Shown: positions 54,439-62,885, numbered from the stretch's first letter. The stretch is 64,000 bases of DNA from SURF-32 sp964648365 (GCA_964648365.1 CAZYLK010000002.1:12614-76613), one strand, 5' to 3'. The notes: generated by a model not told the origin, from the sequence alone. Numbers and translations: made by a program.

Positions 54439-55707
54439 TCAGCCCACGCCCATGCGCTCGCGGCGATTTGCGCCGTTGGCGACGCCGGCCCGTCTGCCAC
54501 CCGAGTGATTGTAGATGCGGGCGTTTGGATACGTCGCGCCGGCGCCGTTCCTCCTCAGCAGCGACAGAATCTCCCGCTGGATGTCCAGGAACTCCGAGAA
54601 TGGCAGGTCGGCCGACAGGCCAAACTGTTCTTTCGCGAGCCGCAGTTGCCGCTCAGCGTCGAGTTCGTTGGAAACCAGCCGTCGGAACGATTCGTAGATG
54701 CCGGGTGATTCCCAGAAGTCCGTCCATCGCCCCGCGCCCATTGACTCGATGATCGCTTGGACGTCAGTGACGTTCGGTGCTTGCTCGCCGCGTGATTCAA
54801 ACTCGCGACGCAAAATCTCGGCGATCGCCAGGGCGTTCTCGTTCCCCTTGGTGCCGACGTCATCCAGAATGCGGGCGTACGCCTGCTTTTGGAACTCCAC
54901 GTCCGCGGCGACGGCCTCGCGGCTCTTTGCGGAGACGCGGCCAAACTCGTCGGCCAATCCAGCCTCGCGGGCCCGGGCCTGTTTCAGCACGGACGCGGGG
55001 TCGGTGTCGGCTCGCCTGCGCTCGAGATCGACAAGCGCCTGGATCGCGGCAGGCTGGTCCACGATGCCCTCGCGTGTCGCCCCGCGCACCTTGCTGGCGC
55101 GGACGGCGATTTCTTCGTTGGACAGTGCCTTACCCTGAGCCAGGAACGCATCGCGGATGTTCTCTTCCAGCGATCGTGACTCCTGCTTGGCTTCGTTCAT
55201 CCGGGCGATGTATTTGCGGAGTTCGTCGTTCGCCTCAGCCCACTCTTCTTTGAGCCGGTTTACCTGAGAGATCAGGAACAGGATCGCCGCGGCCGCCGCA
55301 CCGCCAGCGCCCAGCAGCTTGATCGCGGCCGCGTTCTCGCCGACCAGCTTTGTGACGGACGCCGTGACGTCGCCGAGTTTGATCTGCTTCTCGGCGAGAT
55401 CGCCGGCAACGCGCGAGCCCTTCACGAAGGCATCGGCGAGCGCGCCCAGTGCCGGGTGAATGCGTCCCAGGATGGACGTGTAGTCTTCGGTGCTGGCCGC
55501 GGCCTTGTCGGTAGCCGCCGCCTGTTGCTCGGTAGCCGCCGCCTGTTGCTCGGCAGCCGCCGCCTGTTGCTCGGCAGCCTCAGCGGCCTTCCCCGACTCG
55601 CCGGTCAAGCGGTCCTGTCCCGCGGCGACATCGCCAAGTGCAGCCTTCGTCTCCTCCGCGCCCTCGACGCGGAGCTCGGTCGTGAACTTTGATCGGTCTT
55701 CCGGCAC
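54439..55707 (-). CDS. Coiled-coil membrane protein, tape-measure-like
   Basis: The 422-residue product starts at GTG 55707 after GAGGAGG. It has an Ala/Gln coiled coil with EQQAAAA heptads (about 45-68) encoded by a 21-bp tandem repeat, a hydrophobic segment (AAIKLLGAGGAAAAAILFLIS, about 128-148), and long charged helices (EEWAEANDELRKYIARMNEA). The layout recalls phage tail tape-measure or minor tail proteins but is short, and no other tail genes are seen. It is separated from the helicase gene by a 744-bp ori-like gap. Confidence 0.65.
   Translation of the reverse strand: MPEDRSKFTTELRVEGAEETKAALGDVAAGQDRLTGESGKAAEAAEQQAAAAEQQAAATEQQAAATDKAAASTEDYTSILGRIHPALGALADAFVKGSRVAGDLAEKQIKLGDVTASVTKLVGENAAAIKLLGAGGAAAAAILFLISQVNRLKEEWAEANDELRKYIARMNEAKQESRSLEENIRDAFLAQGKALSNEEIAVRASKVRGATREGIVDQPAAIQALVDLERRRADTDPASVLKQARAREAGLADEFGRVSAKSREAVAADVEFQKQAYARILDDVGTKGNENALAIAEILRREFESRGEQAPNVTDVQAIIESMGAGRWTDFWESPGIYESFRRLVSNELDAERQLRLAKEQFGLSADLPFSEFLDIQREILSLLRRNGAGATYPNARIYNHSGGRRAGVANGANRRERMGVG
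55508..55579. repeat. 21-bp in-frame tandem repeat, 3.4 copies
   Basis: TCGG(T/C)AGCCGCCGCCTGTTGC is repeated at 55508, 55529 and 55550 with a partial fourth copy. It encodes the seven-residue Ala/Gln heptads of the coiled-coil protein, so copy number changes would lengthen the coil without a frameshift. Confidence 0.9.
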
Positions 55708-56173
55708 GCGATTACCTCCTCAGCGTGGCGACGGGTGTCGCCGGACTCGGATGCTTGCCTGACCACCGTGGTCGGCAGCGTTTCGATTCTCGTGGCGCGG
55801 CGTCGCCACCCGCCCGATATGCCCGCCGCCGCCCGCCGCTGCCCCGCCTGACGCGATTCCGCGGCCGCTGGCGCTCGCGACGCCGCCGGGGGGTCAGTGC
55901 TCAGCCCCAGGCCTGATCGTGCCGTGGCGCTTGCGCATCGCGGCCGGATGGGGACTGGCATCGCCGGGCGCGACGCCGATCTCGGCACGGGGAGCCTCCT
56001 GACGGCCGGGACCGGGATTGGCAGCAGGGGGTCGGCCGGGGACGCCGATGCCCTGAGCGCCAGGAACACGGCCGCCAGCACGCCCAGGCAGACCGGAAAT
56101 CGCGCAGCCCGGCGGTGTGTCCGGTCCGGGTGGTCAGGGTGGTCATAGCAGATTTCAACTACTCCCCCCCTCC

Positions 56174-56195
56174 CGCGTGCGCGTACGCGCACGCG
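56174..56195. repeat. 22-bp perfect palindrome of alternating purine-pyrimidine
   Basis: Each half is CGCGTGCGCGT and its complement, giving a perfect palindrome that could extrude as a cruciform or adopt Z-DNA. It is flanked by C-runs and by AT-richer sequence (56196-56225). Confidence 0.8.
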
Positions 56196-56221
56196 TGTAT
56201 GCACGCAACATTCACTTTTTG

Positions 56222-56336
56222 CTATGACCGCTATGACCGGAGAGTGAAAAAGGGGTCTGGCGCTATCAGGAACCGCGATTCTCGGATTGCCCGTGCCCTG
56301 ACCGCGCCCTGACCGCGCTATGACCGCGCTATGACC
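56222..56336 (+). repeat. Iteron-like CTATGACC / CTGACC repeats
   Basis: CTATGACC occurs at 56222, 56231, 56318 and 56329, CTGACC at 56298 and 56309, and the reverse complement GGTCATAG at 56139-56146. The cluster at 56298-56336 is spaced by about one helical turn (11 bp with GCG links), as with initiator-binding iterons. Confidence 0.65.
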
Positions 56337-56389
56337 AAAACGGCCAGTTCGGCCTCGTGCCGACTCTCCGCGCTTGCCGGCGACAAGCC

Positions 56390-56437
56390 GGTCAGGGCTC
56401 CGGTCAGGGCTCCGGTCAGGGCTCCGGTCAGGGCTCC
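56390..56437. repeat. 12-bp tandem repeat, four copies
   Basis: GGTCAGGGCTCC is repeated exactly four times, followed by a broken fifth (GGTCCAGAATC). It lies immediately 3' of the primase-helicase stop. Confidence 0.9.
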
Positions 56438-56451
56438 GGTCCAGAATCGGG

Positions 56452-58932
56452 TCAACTTTCATCGTCGTTCCACCAATCCGCCCGCTCCATGATCTTAGGC
56501 CTGAGAGAGATCCCGCCGTACGCCCTGACGCGCGTGCCATCGGCCCGCGGCCGGGTCTGTGTTATGGACGGGCGCGCCGCATGAACACGGACCCCAAACT
56601 GCGCGTCCGACATCGTCTTGTGGCCATGCGCGTACGCCCAGCGGCAGTACGCCTCGAACAGGTCTTTGGTCTTCACGAACCCGTCGGGGTTCGGCACGGT
56701 CGCGTCAGTCAAGAAACTCTCGATCGGATTCGACAGGCGCGCGTAGCTCGCGACCAGGTCCGCAGCGGCGCCGACCTTGGCAAAGCCCTCGTCATCCAGC
56801 ATCGACCGGATGCCCTCCAGTGCCCACTGAAGGACGCCCGCACTCTCCCGCGCGAGCGTGCGGTCAAGCTGTCGATTCTCCGTCCCCAGGTGTGATTTGT
56901 TGAACGGGATCACGTGAAACCGGCTCGCAATCGCGCCGCTGTAGTCGAAGAATGCCGGCAACTCGTTACTTGCAACGATAATCTTTGACGGAAGCTCCAC
57001 GTTGGACACTGTGTCCCGGAACTTCCGTTCGACATCGAGCCGATCCCCACCGCTGAGCTTTTTGAGGATTTCCATCGCGGCCGTGCCGTCCGTCATTCGA
57101 GACAAATGAGCGTCGGTTAGAATGACCAACTGCCGACCTAACAGCGGCTGCAAGCCGAACCGCGCGGCGAGACTCGCGAAACTGACACTTGCGACGGCGT
57201 CACTTCCGACGACTCGACCCAACGCTCTCAGTACCGTACCCTTCCCACCTCGCGGGACTCCGCATAGGACTGGGATGAGTTGAAAACCGCTGTCCACAAG
57301 AGCCCAGCCGAAGACCTTCTGTAATTCCCGGACCCGTTCATCGTCACCCTCAAGGGTTTCTTGTAGAAACGCCTTCCAATGAGGACACTTCGCGTCCGCG
57401 TCGTAGTCATAGGACCGACTGGATAGTATGAAGTTTTCCGGAGCGTGAGGCGTAAACTCGACGTCGAAGGTGTCCCCGTCCAGGTGCAGCCATAGTATCC
57501 CGTTTCGGCAACCGAGCGGTGTCGCCTCAAACGACGCGCCGTCGATACGGCAAGGGGGGGTGGCGTCAGCGGGGACACGGGTCAACGCCGCAATACACGC
57601 CGCAACCTCGCCGGCCATGCGTGGGGTCGGTCCTTTGTCGCCGTCGCTGGCACCGACTTCGTCAAGGTACAATAGAACATCCTGCTTGAACGCTGGGCAC
57701 GGCACGTAGTGCGTTCCAGTGTGGACATAAATGTCATCGTTGTGTGACGCGATGATCTGATGCCCGTCGCGCGTGTACCGGTGTTCTATTAGCCCGCGGG
57801 CCAGGTCCATCCGGTTGCCGCCGGCGCCGTCCGTGGGGGCCGCGCCGCCCGCCGCCTTGCCGTTGCGTCTCCGGTCGGGTTCCAGCAGGTCGCGGAATTG
57901 CTTCCAGTGGCGGCCGTTGCACGAATCGTGAGAACATTTGAAAACGAGCCCGCCACGGCTTCCACGGCCAGCAAAAACCGAAGTCCCCGCGTGCGAACTA
58001 TCAAACGGGCAGGCACTCAGAATGTACCGTTCTTGGAATCCGTCGCCCGGCTTTTCGGTGAACGCGATCCCGTGCTCTGTCAACCACGTCCGCAGGTCGA
58101 AGTCCTTACACTTGTGGGTCCGTCCATTCGATGATGCCCGGCTGGTCGGCTTCGGCGCGGCCGCGGCGATCGCGTGGATCTGTTCCAGCGTGACTACCTC
58201 CGGCTGGTCGGCAGACGTGGCGAGCATCTGCGACCGGCGCCACGGCCGCTCGGGGGAGTCGCCACCTTTGCGCGCGGTTGTGCCCCACAACCGGAAAATG
58301 CGGGGGTTGTCGAAGGTCGTTTGGTCCACGCTCGCGCCCGGGTGATCCTTGAACCGCTCGTGCGCGGCTTGAAGCACCCGGCGAATCAGGTCGCGTGAGT
58401 CGTCGTCGGCTGGCAGGTCAATGCGCCACAACAGGTGGACGCCGTTGCCGCTCATGGCGCGGAGCCCGCGCGGCCAGCCCATGCCGGCGGGGGGTGCGGT
58501 TTCGAGCCATTCGACGACGTGGCGGGCCAGGGCGACGGCGCAGCCAAGCTCTGCGTCGGTCGCGCTAATACCACTCAACCGCTCCGAGTCGATATCGACC
58601 AGCAGCCAGCGGCGGCGGATAACGTCGGCGGCCTTGGTCGCATCCTTGCCGTAATCAACCCTATTCGGCCGACGGTGAATGACGTCCGGGTGCAGGTCGT
58701 TCAGCGTGACGTAGACGCCGCTGGCACGGCCGCGATCGTACCCCTCCGCGGCCGCTACGAGCCTGCTGACATCGTCGAAGTAGCCGTAGTGCGTCGCGTT
58801 GGGTTTCCCACCCGCGCCGAGGATGCGCAACTCCACCGGGGCCATGCGGCCGTCGTCGCCGACGTCGAAGAGCGCCTCGCAGGTCCGCCGGATGCTGGCG
58901 ACGATCTCGCCGTTGACGACGGACGTGGTCAT
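56452..58932 (-). CDS. Primase-polymerase/SF3 helicase replication protein
   Basis: The 826-residue protein has an N-terminal archaeo-eukaryotic primase domain: LLVDIDSERL (metal-binding DxD, 113-115), SGNGVHLLW (about 161-169) and FDNPRIFRLWGT (about 207-218). A zinc-ribbon-like segment follows (C308, H314, C333, C338). The C-terminal half is a D5/P4-type SF3 helicase with Walker A GVPRGGKGT (about 558-566), Walker B region RQLVILTDAH (about 600-609) and KIIVASNELPAFF (about 650-662). It should prime and unwind at the element's own origin. ATG 58932 overlaps the upstream stop (ATGA), with AAGG about nine bases before. Confidence 0.9.
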   Translation of the reverse strand: MTTSVVNGEIVASIRRTCEALFDVGDDGRMAPVELRILGAGGKPNATHYGYFDDVSRLVAAAEGYDRGRASGVYVTLNDLHPDVIHRRPNRVDYGKDATKAADVIRRRWLLVDIDSERLSGISATDAELGCAVALARHVVEWLETAPPAGMGWPRGLRAMSGNGVHLLWRIDLPADDDSRDLIRRVLQAAHERFKDHPGASVDQTTFDNPRIFRLWGTTARKGGDSPERPWRRSQMLATSADQPEVVTLEQIHAIAAAAPKPTSRASSNGRTHKCKDFDLRTWLTEHGIAFTEKPGDGFQERYILSACPFDSSHAGTSVFAGRGSRGGLVFKCSHDSCNGRHWKQFRDLLEPDRRRNGKAAGGAAPTDGAGGNRMDLARGLIEHRYTRDGHQIIASHNDDIYVHTGTHYVPCPAFKQDVLLYLDEVGASDGDKGPTPRMAGEVAACIAALTRVPADATPPCRIDGASFEATPLGCRNGILWLHLDGDTFDVEFTPHAPENFILSSRSYDYDADAKCPHWKAFLQETLEGDDERVRELQKVFGWALVDSGFQLIPVLCGVPRGGKGTVLRALGRVVGSDAVASVSFASLAARFGLQPLLGRQLVILTDAHLSRMTDGTAAMEILKKLSGGDRLDVERKFRDTVSNVELPSKIIVASNELPAFFDYSGAIASRFHVIPFNKSHLGTENRQLDRTLARESAGVLQWALEGIRSMLDDEGFAKVGAAADLVASYARLSNPIESFLTDATVPNPDGFVKTKDLFEAYCRWAYAHGHKTMSDAQFGVRVHAARPSITQTRPRADGTRVRAYGGISLRPKIMERADWWNDDES

Positions 58933-59228
58933 GGTCGCACCGCCTTCCCCGCGCGGCCGATTTCCGCGGCTCTGACGAGACCGCCGAGCCAGTCGTCGCT
59001 GCCGACGCCGACGTCCTCCACCAGGACAACGTCGGACACGGCCTCGACGGCGCGGAGGCACGCTTCGAGCCGGGCCGTCCGCTGCCACGTATCGGGGAGT
59101 CCGCGGACGCGGTCAGTGAAAACCGCCGCAAAACGCCGCGCCAGGTCGGCGCCGCATCGAAGGCGGCGCCTCAGTTCACGGAGCGTGACCACGTCGTTGC
59201 CAGGCTGGAGTTGGGGCGATACACTCAT
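58929..59228 (-). CDS. Small element protein before the primase gene
   Basis: The 99-residue product starts at ATG 59228 after GAGGAACGG. It has a helical segment (TLRELRRRLRCGADLARRF) that could bind nucleic acid and a strand-rich C-terminus. Its stop overlaps the primase start by four bases, so it is coupled with replication. Not recognised. Confidence 0.6.
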   Translation of the reverse strand: MSVSPQLQPGNDVVTLRELRRRLRCGADLARRFAAVFTDRVRGLPDTWQRTARLEACLRAVEAVSDVVLVEDVGVGSDDWLGGLVRAAEIGRAGKAVRP

Positions 59229-59381
59229 GGCGGAATCCGTTCCTCGTGACCCGGCCACCCCATCCCCTACGGGCGTCCGGGTCGTTTTTATCAGGACGTT
59301 GCCGGTTCCGGGTATCGCTACCCGAGTTCGCCGGCATCGCGGCCGCGGCGATCGCGCCGCAACCTCAAGAGAACAAGCGGC

Positions 59382-59666
59382 TTACGATGAGCCGTTGGAC
59401 GCCTGACCTTCACCTGAATCAGACTGAGGTCGCGCGTCTGCGTCGGTGGTCGACGTCGCCTCCGCAAGCTCCCGGCCGAACCGCTCCAAGTCTGCGGCCG
59501 TCGTGACGATCGCGCGACCGAAGCGCAGGGTACGGAGACGCACGCCGCGGACGCCCTTCGACGCCCACCGCCAAATCGTCGGTGTGCTCACTCGCCGGCC
59601 GTTGCGGGGGGGCAGCAGTGCCGCGGCCTGTGGCAACGTCAGGTACTGGCTGGGGGCGTCAGCCAT
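59382..59666 (-). CDS. DUF1580-like DNA-binding protein
   Basis: The 94-residue product has an N-terminal HTH-like segment: LTLPQAAALLPPRNGRRVS and TIWRWASKGVRG, the pattern of the DUF1580 family, seen mainly in Planctomycetes. It probably binds DNA as an excisionase or element regulator. Its ATG (59666) lies inside the end of the upstream HTH gene (8-bp overlap). The C-terminus is acidic and Ser-rich. Confidence 0.72.
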   Translation of the reverse strand: MADAPSQYLTLPQAAALLPPRNGRRVSTPTIWRWASKGVRGVRLRTLRFGRAIVTTAADLERFGRELAEATSTTDADARPQSDSGEGQASNGSS

Positions 59667-59874
59667 CACAAACCACCTCGCAGTCAGGTTCGGGCTGCTG
59701 GGCTGCTCGCTCTGCCAGTGCGCCTCGCACGGCCGCCAAGTTGAAAAGTCGCCGGCGTCCAATCCGCAGATGCGGAAGCCGTCCAGAGTCCGCTTCTCGC
59801 GCAAGCCACTCGCGCGGCAGCCGGAGCGCGGACGCAAGGCCGACGATATTCGTGAGCTGTTCACTTGCGTTCAT
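59659..59874 (-). CDS. Small helix-turn-helix protein, excisionase-like
   Basis: The 71-residue product has a winged-HTH/MerR-type pattern: NIVGLASALRLPREWLAREA followed by RLPHLRIGRRRLFN, as in excisionases and phage regulators. It and the DUF1580-like protein form a tandem, overlapping pair between the replication and integration genes, a usual place for lysogeny or excision control. ATG 59874 is used; 59907 is a less likely start. Confidence 0.7.
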   Translation of the reverse strand: MNASEQLTNIVGLASALRLPREWLAREADSGRLPHLRIGRRRLFNLAAVRGALAERAAQQPEPDCEVVCDG

Positions 59875-59929
59875 GCCCCCGATTCTGACGGGGGCATTAC
59901 GCGCCAAGGTGGAACGTAGGGTGGAAATC

Positions 59930-60859
59930 TCAGGAAAAATCTGTCGCGAGCCGGCAAGTCCCCTTCGTCTCGCCGGCGACGATCATCGTGCCCCAGGCCG
60001 GGTGTTTTTTGAAGACGTCGACCAGCCGCTTGGTTTCCGAGTCGGCTTTCTCCAAGAGCGTGTCATAGCCCAAGTCGGGGGTGCCGTTGTCCCGAGCGGC
60101 CCACAGGAATGAAACGATTCTCGCCTGGATCGCAGTGAACACGAAGTCCTCACCGTGCCATCGGACCGATCGGAAGTCTGTGGAGTGTGCCGCCCCGCAG
60201 TCGCCGCCGGAAGCAGCCGCGGCGGGGCGTGCCTCAGTTGTGCCAGGGGCCGCCGCCGGCTCGCCGCTCATCATGGCGACGGCGCGCTCCAGGTGGCGTA
60301 TCGCCCGCTCATCGAATCTCGCCTCTCCGCTGGCCACGCCGCTCAGTCCGAACCATGCGTCGGCCAGCGTTTCCCACGGGGTGCCTTCGATCGTGAGCGT
60401 TGGGGCGTCATCATCGTCGCCGATGCGAATCTGCCGCGGGTTGCCGATCGTGTTTCCTTCGTGGCGCTCGGTCGGCGTAAGCTGGATGAACGTCGTCATC
60501 GGGAGACGAATAGGTTTTGCCTTGTGTTCCCACGCTTCCGTGTCCGGCGCTTCGACCTCGCATCGAAGGCTGTAGATGAGCGTCCGCAGTTCATCGGTCA
60601 CGCGGTCAAGCGCGATGATGCCGGCGCCGTCGGGTCGGCCGCCGTGGAGCCTCAGCAATTCCAGGAGCCGCCGGCAGTCTGCGATGGACGGCTCGGGGAT
60701 CTTCAGCGGGGCGATCGGTGGGGTGGGCTCTGGCGACGTCTCAGCGTCCTTATGGCGCCGCTTCCGGGCCTTCGACGTGGACGTGGCGGCGGTGGACGTG
60801 GTGACGTCGGTCGGCGGGGCGGCCAGGATGGCAGCAGGGGGCGTCCGTTCCTTCGACAT
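59930..60859 (-). CDS. Element protein with predicted winged-helix C-terminus
   Basis: The 309-residue product has a disordered Ala/Thr-rich N-terminus (about 1-60), a helical segment (DCRRLLELLRLHGGRPDG), a middle part with LTIEGTPWETLADAWFG, and a C-terminal region (VRWHGEDFVFTAIQARIVSFLW and TLLEKADSETKRLVDVFKKH) that looks like a winged helix. Similar proteins are encoded near integrases in Planctomycetes, by inference a regulator. AAAGGA nine bases before ATG 60859 supports the start. Confidence 0.62.
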   Translation of the reverse strand: MSKERTPPAAILAAPPTDVTTSTAATSTSKARKRRHKDAETSPEPTPPIAPLKIPEPSIADCRRLLELLRLHGGRPDGAGIIALDRVTDELRTLIYSLRCEVEAPDTEAWEHKAKPIRLPMTTFIQLTPTERHEGNTIGNPRQIRIGDDDDAPTLTIEGTPWETLADAWFGLSGVASGEARFDERAIRHLERAVAMMSGEPAAAPGTTEARPAAAASGGDCGAAHSTDFRSVRWHGEDFVFTAIQARIVSFLWAARDNGTPDLGYDTLLEKADSETKRLVDVFKKHPAWGTMIVAGETKGTCRLATDFS

Positions 60860-60972
60860 GGTTCACAGTTCCTTTCTGGGTCAGCCGTCCCGGCCGTGCG
60901 CGTGAACTGTGAGAACCGCGACGGCCAGGGCGGCGTAGCACGGTGATCAAGCCGTGCATCCCTTCCAATGTT

Positions 60973-61533
60973 CTACCTCTCGCGGCCGCGGGCCGCAACA
61001 ATCGCCTGCGCCCAGCGCAGCGGAATCTCGGTCCGGGTGTCCGACCGACTTTCGCATCCAGGTGGCGCAGTTGAATCTCGGTCCAGGGGTCCGACCAACA
61101 TTCCCTTACGCTGGGCGCAGTCGAATCTCCGTCGGGTGGCACCGGCAACATTCCCTTGCGCCCGGCGTAGTCGAATCTCCGTCCAGGCACCCGGCCGACT
61201 TTCGCTTACTGGCGACGTAGTCGAAACTCGGATCATACCTTCGCCGAACATTCGCTTGCGCCGGAATAGTGGAAACTTCGTCCAGGGCGCCGACCGACTT
61301 TTGCTTACCAGCGACATAGTAGAAACTTCGTCCAGGGGTCCGACCGACTTTTGCTTATCGTCCAAACAACGAAAAGTCGGACCAGCGGTTTCGCCAACAT
61401 TCGCATACCGCTGCCACAACGAAAACTCACACAAGCGGCGTCGCCAACATTCACTTACTGGCACCACAACGAAAACTCGGTCGGGGTGGCCTGCGATCTT
61501 TCGCTTACCGCTGACGTAGTGAAAGTCGGCGTC
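60973..61533. repeat. Degenerate 50-bp tandem repeat array, about ten copies
   Basis: Ten units of 49-50 bp start at 61023, 61073, 61123, 61173, 61223, 61272, 61322, 61371, 61421 and 61471, with a partial unit before (about 60977-61022) and after (61521-61533). Each opens with GAA(T/A)CTCGGTCC-like sequence, has a (G/A)AC(T/A)TTCGCTTAC-like middle and ends GCGACGTAGT-like. Adjacent units often share more with each other than with distant ones. Fifty is not a multiple of three, so reading frame rotates from unit to unit and the array is unlikely to code. It fills the gap between the winged-helix gene and the integrase. Confidence 0.9.
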
Positions 61534-61620
61534 TGCATACTATGACGTTTCCGATCCTATGACAGTCTCCGCCAGGACGCCGCCGCCAGGACGCCCGCCG
61601 ACGCGGCCGCGACGGCAACG

Positions 61621-62829
61621 TCAGCCGATCTTCGCGGCAACCTCGCGAGCCTTTGACAAGTCCGACTCGGCGTAGATTTCCGTGATGCTGGCATTGCTGT
61701 GCCCCAAGCAAACTTGCGCCGCTTCCAACCCGTGCTCTTTTCGTATCTGCGTCGCGGCGGAGTGCCTCAACTGGTTCGGCGCCCACCGCTCTATCCCGGC
61801 CGCATCGCAGGCGCGAGTGATGGCCCGCCGGTAGCTCGCCGTCGTGTAGTGCGATCCCGGCGGCCGCCCCCGCTTGCGTCGCGCCGCCGCTACGGCTCGC
61901 ATCCTTTGACTCGGCGTCACTGGCGACTCGCGAGCATCACGGCGAGCCGCGGCGCGGTCCCCCTCCGCTTCGATCGGCTGGAACATGTACGCGTTGGGGT
62001 CGGCCCGCAAGAACGGTCGGATGATCTCCTGCGCCTTCGGTCCGATGCACACGACACGCGACATGCCGCGGTAGGCCGTCTTGTGCTCCGTCAGCCGAAA
62101 CTCCCAGACCGGGCCGCTCATGTCGATGTCGGCACCTCTCAGCCGGACCGCCTCGCCGGGGCGGGCGCCGGTCAACCGCTGAAACTGAATCAGCGCCCAG
62201 ACCTGTCGGCTGACGTGGGGTTCGATCGCGGCGATGTCGGCGTCGTCGACTGTCGTGATCGGGGCGGTTTCCCGCGCCGCCGTCTTGCCGCGCCTCAGAC
62301 CCTTCACCTCCTGCAGCGCGTGCAGCACGTCCGCGGGGATGATCTCTTCCTCCACGCCCCACTTGAACACGCCGACGATCACGCGCGTCTGGCGGTTGAT
62401 GAAACCTCTGGTCCACAGGATACCGCGGCGGGTCCGGCCGACCATGCTTTGACGGACGGCCTTCAATCGCTTCGGGCCGAAGTCCGCGGCGGGCGTGCTG
62501 GCGTACAGCCGCTTGAGGTCAGCGACGGCCGACTTGTGGCAGTGCCACTCTGACGTCGGGGATCCGTCGCGGCGGTATTCCTGATCGGCCCACGTCCAGT
62601 ACCAATCGGCGAGTTGTGCCACGGTCAGCGCGGCGGGCGGTTCGGTCAGGACGCCCCCGTTGGCCTTGAGTTCGGCGACCGTGCGGTCGTACTTTTCTTG
62701 GATGGCGGGTTCGTCCAGCGACTGGCACTTCCCCAGGTACTTCCGTCGCCCGCCGGGCAGCGGGACGTAGGCTTGATGGCTTCCCTTGTGGAGACGTAGG
62801 GGCGGCTTGGATGGTCGTTTTCGCGGCAT
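61621..62829 (-). CDS. int: Tyrosine recombinase (integrase) of the element
   Basis: The 402-residue protein has a SAM-like core-binding region (about 70-180) and a catalytic domain with Arg223 (TGARPGEAVRL), Lys250 (TEHK), Arg355 in PNQLRHSAAT, His377 (LGHSNAS) and Tyr386 (ITEIYAE). The usual first His of the HxxR box is Asn352; this is common in planctomycete integrases. ATG 62829 is chosen as GGAGG stands seven bases upstream. It lies 130 bp from the tRNA-Pro target, so it must catalyse integration at the 19-bp core. Its leader contains TACCTGA sites. Confidence 0.93.
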   Translation of the reverse strand: MPRKRPSKPPLRLHKGSHQAYVPLPGGRRKYLGKCQSLDEPAIQEKYDRTVAELKANGGVLTEPPAALTVAQLADWYWTWADQEYRRDGSPTSEWHCHKSAVADLKRLYASTPAADFGPKRLKAVRQSMVGRTRRGILWTRGFINRQTRVIVGVFKWGVEEEIIPADVLHALQEVKGLRRGKTAARETAPITTVDDADIAAIEPHVSRQVWALIQFQRLTGARPGEAVRLRGADIDMSGPVWEFRLTEHKTAYRGMSRVVCIGPKAQEIIRPFLRADPNAYMFQPIEAEGDRAAARRDARESPVTPSQRMRAVAAARRKRGRPPGSHYTTASYRRAITRACDAAGIERWAPNQLRHSAATQIRKEHGLEAAQVCLGHSNASITEIYAESDLSKAREVAAKIG

Positions 62830-62849
62830 TGCGGCGGCCTCCATGACGG

Positions 62850-62885
62850 TTTCAGGGAGCGCTACCTGAGCGATACCTGAAACGG
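62850..62885. promoter_or_regulatory. TACCTGA repeats, probable recombinase or operator sites
   Basis: TTTCAGG (62850-62856), TACCTGA (62863-62869) and TACCTGAAACGG (62874-62885) lie just upstream of the integrase start. The same word in palindromic form marks the left end (52369-52389). Confidence 0.55.

Larger units (their letters stand above)
55708..56451. other. 744-bp ori-like region of the element
   Basis: No gene is well supported; minus-strand frames with a weak hydrophobic run (FPVCLGVLAAVFLALRA, near 56050-56100) exist but lack a start with a ribosome binding site. It contains a 22-bp palindrome (56174-56195), CTATGACC iterons (56222-56336), and a 12-bp tandem repeat (56390-56437), all within 270 bp just downstream of the primase-helicase gene. 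These are features of replication origins, so this is the likely origin of the element. Confidence 0.55.

Noticed and set aside
54439..55707. Calling the coiled-coil protein a true phage tail tape-measure protein.
   Set aside because: It is short, has a single hydrophobic segment, and no other tail genes are nearby; coiled coils with a membrane segment occur in many other families.
55605..56540. A 311-codon minus-strand gene spanning the ori-like region.
   Set aside because: It overlaps the start of the coiled-coil gene by about 100 bp and the helicase 3' end, is Arg/Pro-rich, and is kept open mainly by the repeats. A small protein inside it cannot be fully excluded.
60973..61533. The 50-bp array as a CRISPR locus or as a repeat protein.
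   Set aside because: Units are contiguous and degenerate throughout, with no constant repeat/variable spacer split and no cas genes. The 49-50 bp period rotates the reading frame, and the ORFs crossing it on both strands (60968-61519 plus, 60973-61467 minus) have no ribosome binding site or recurring peptide.
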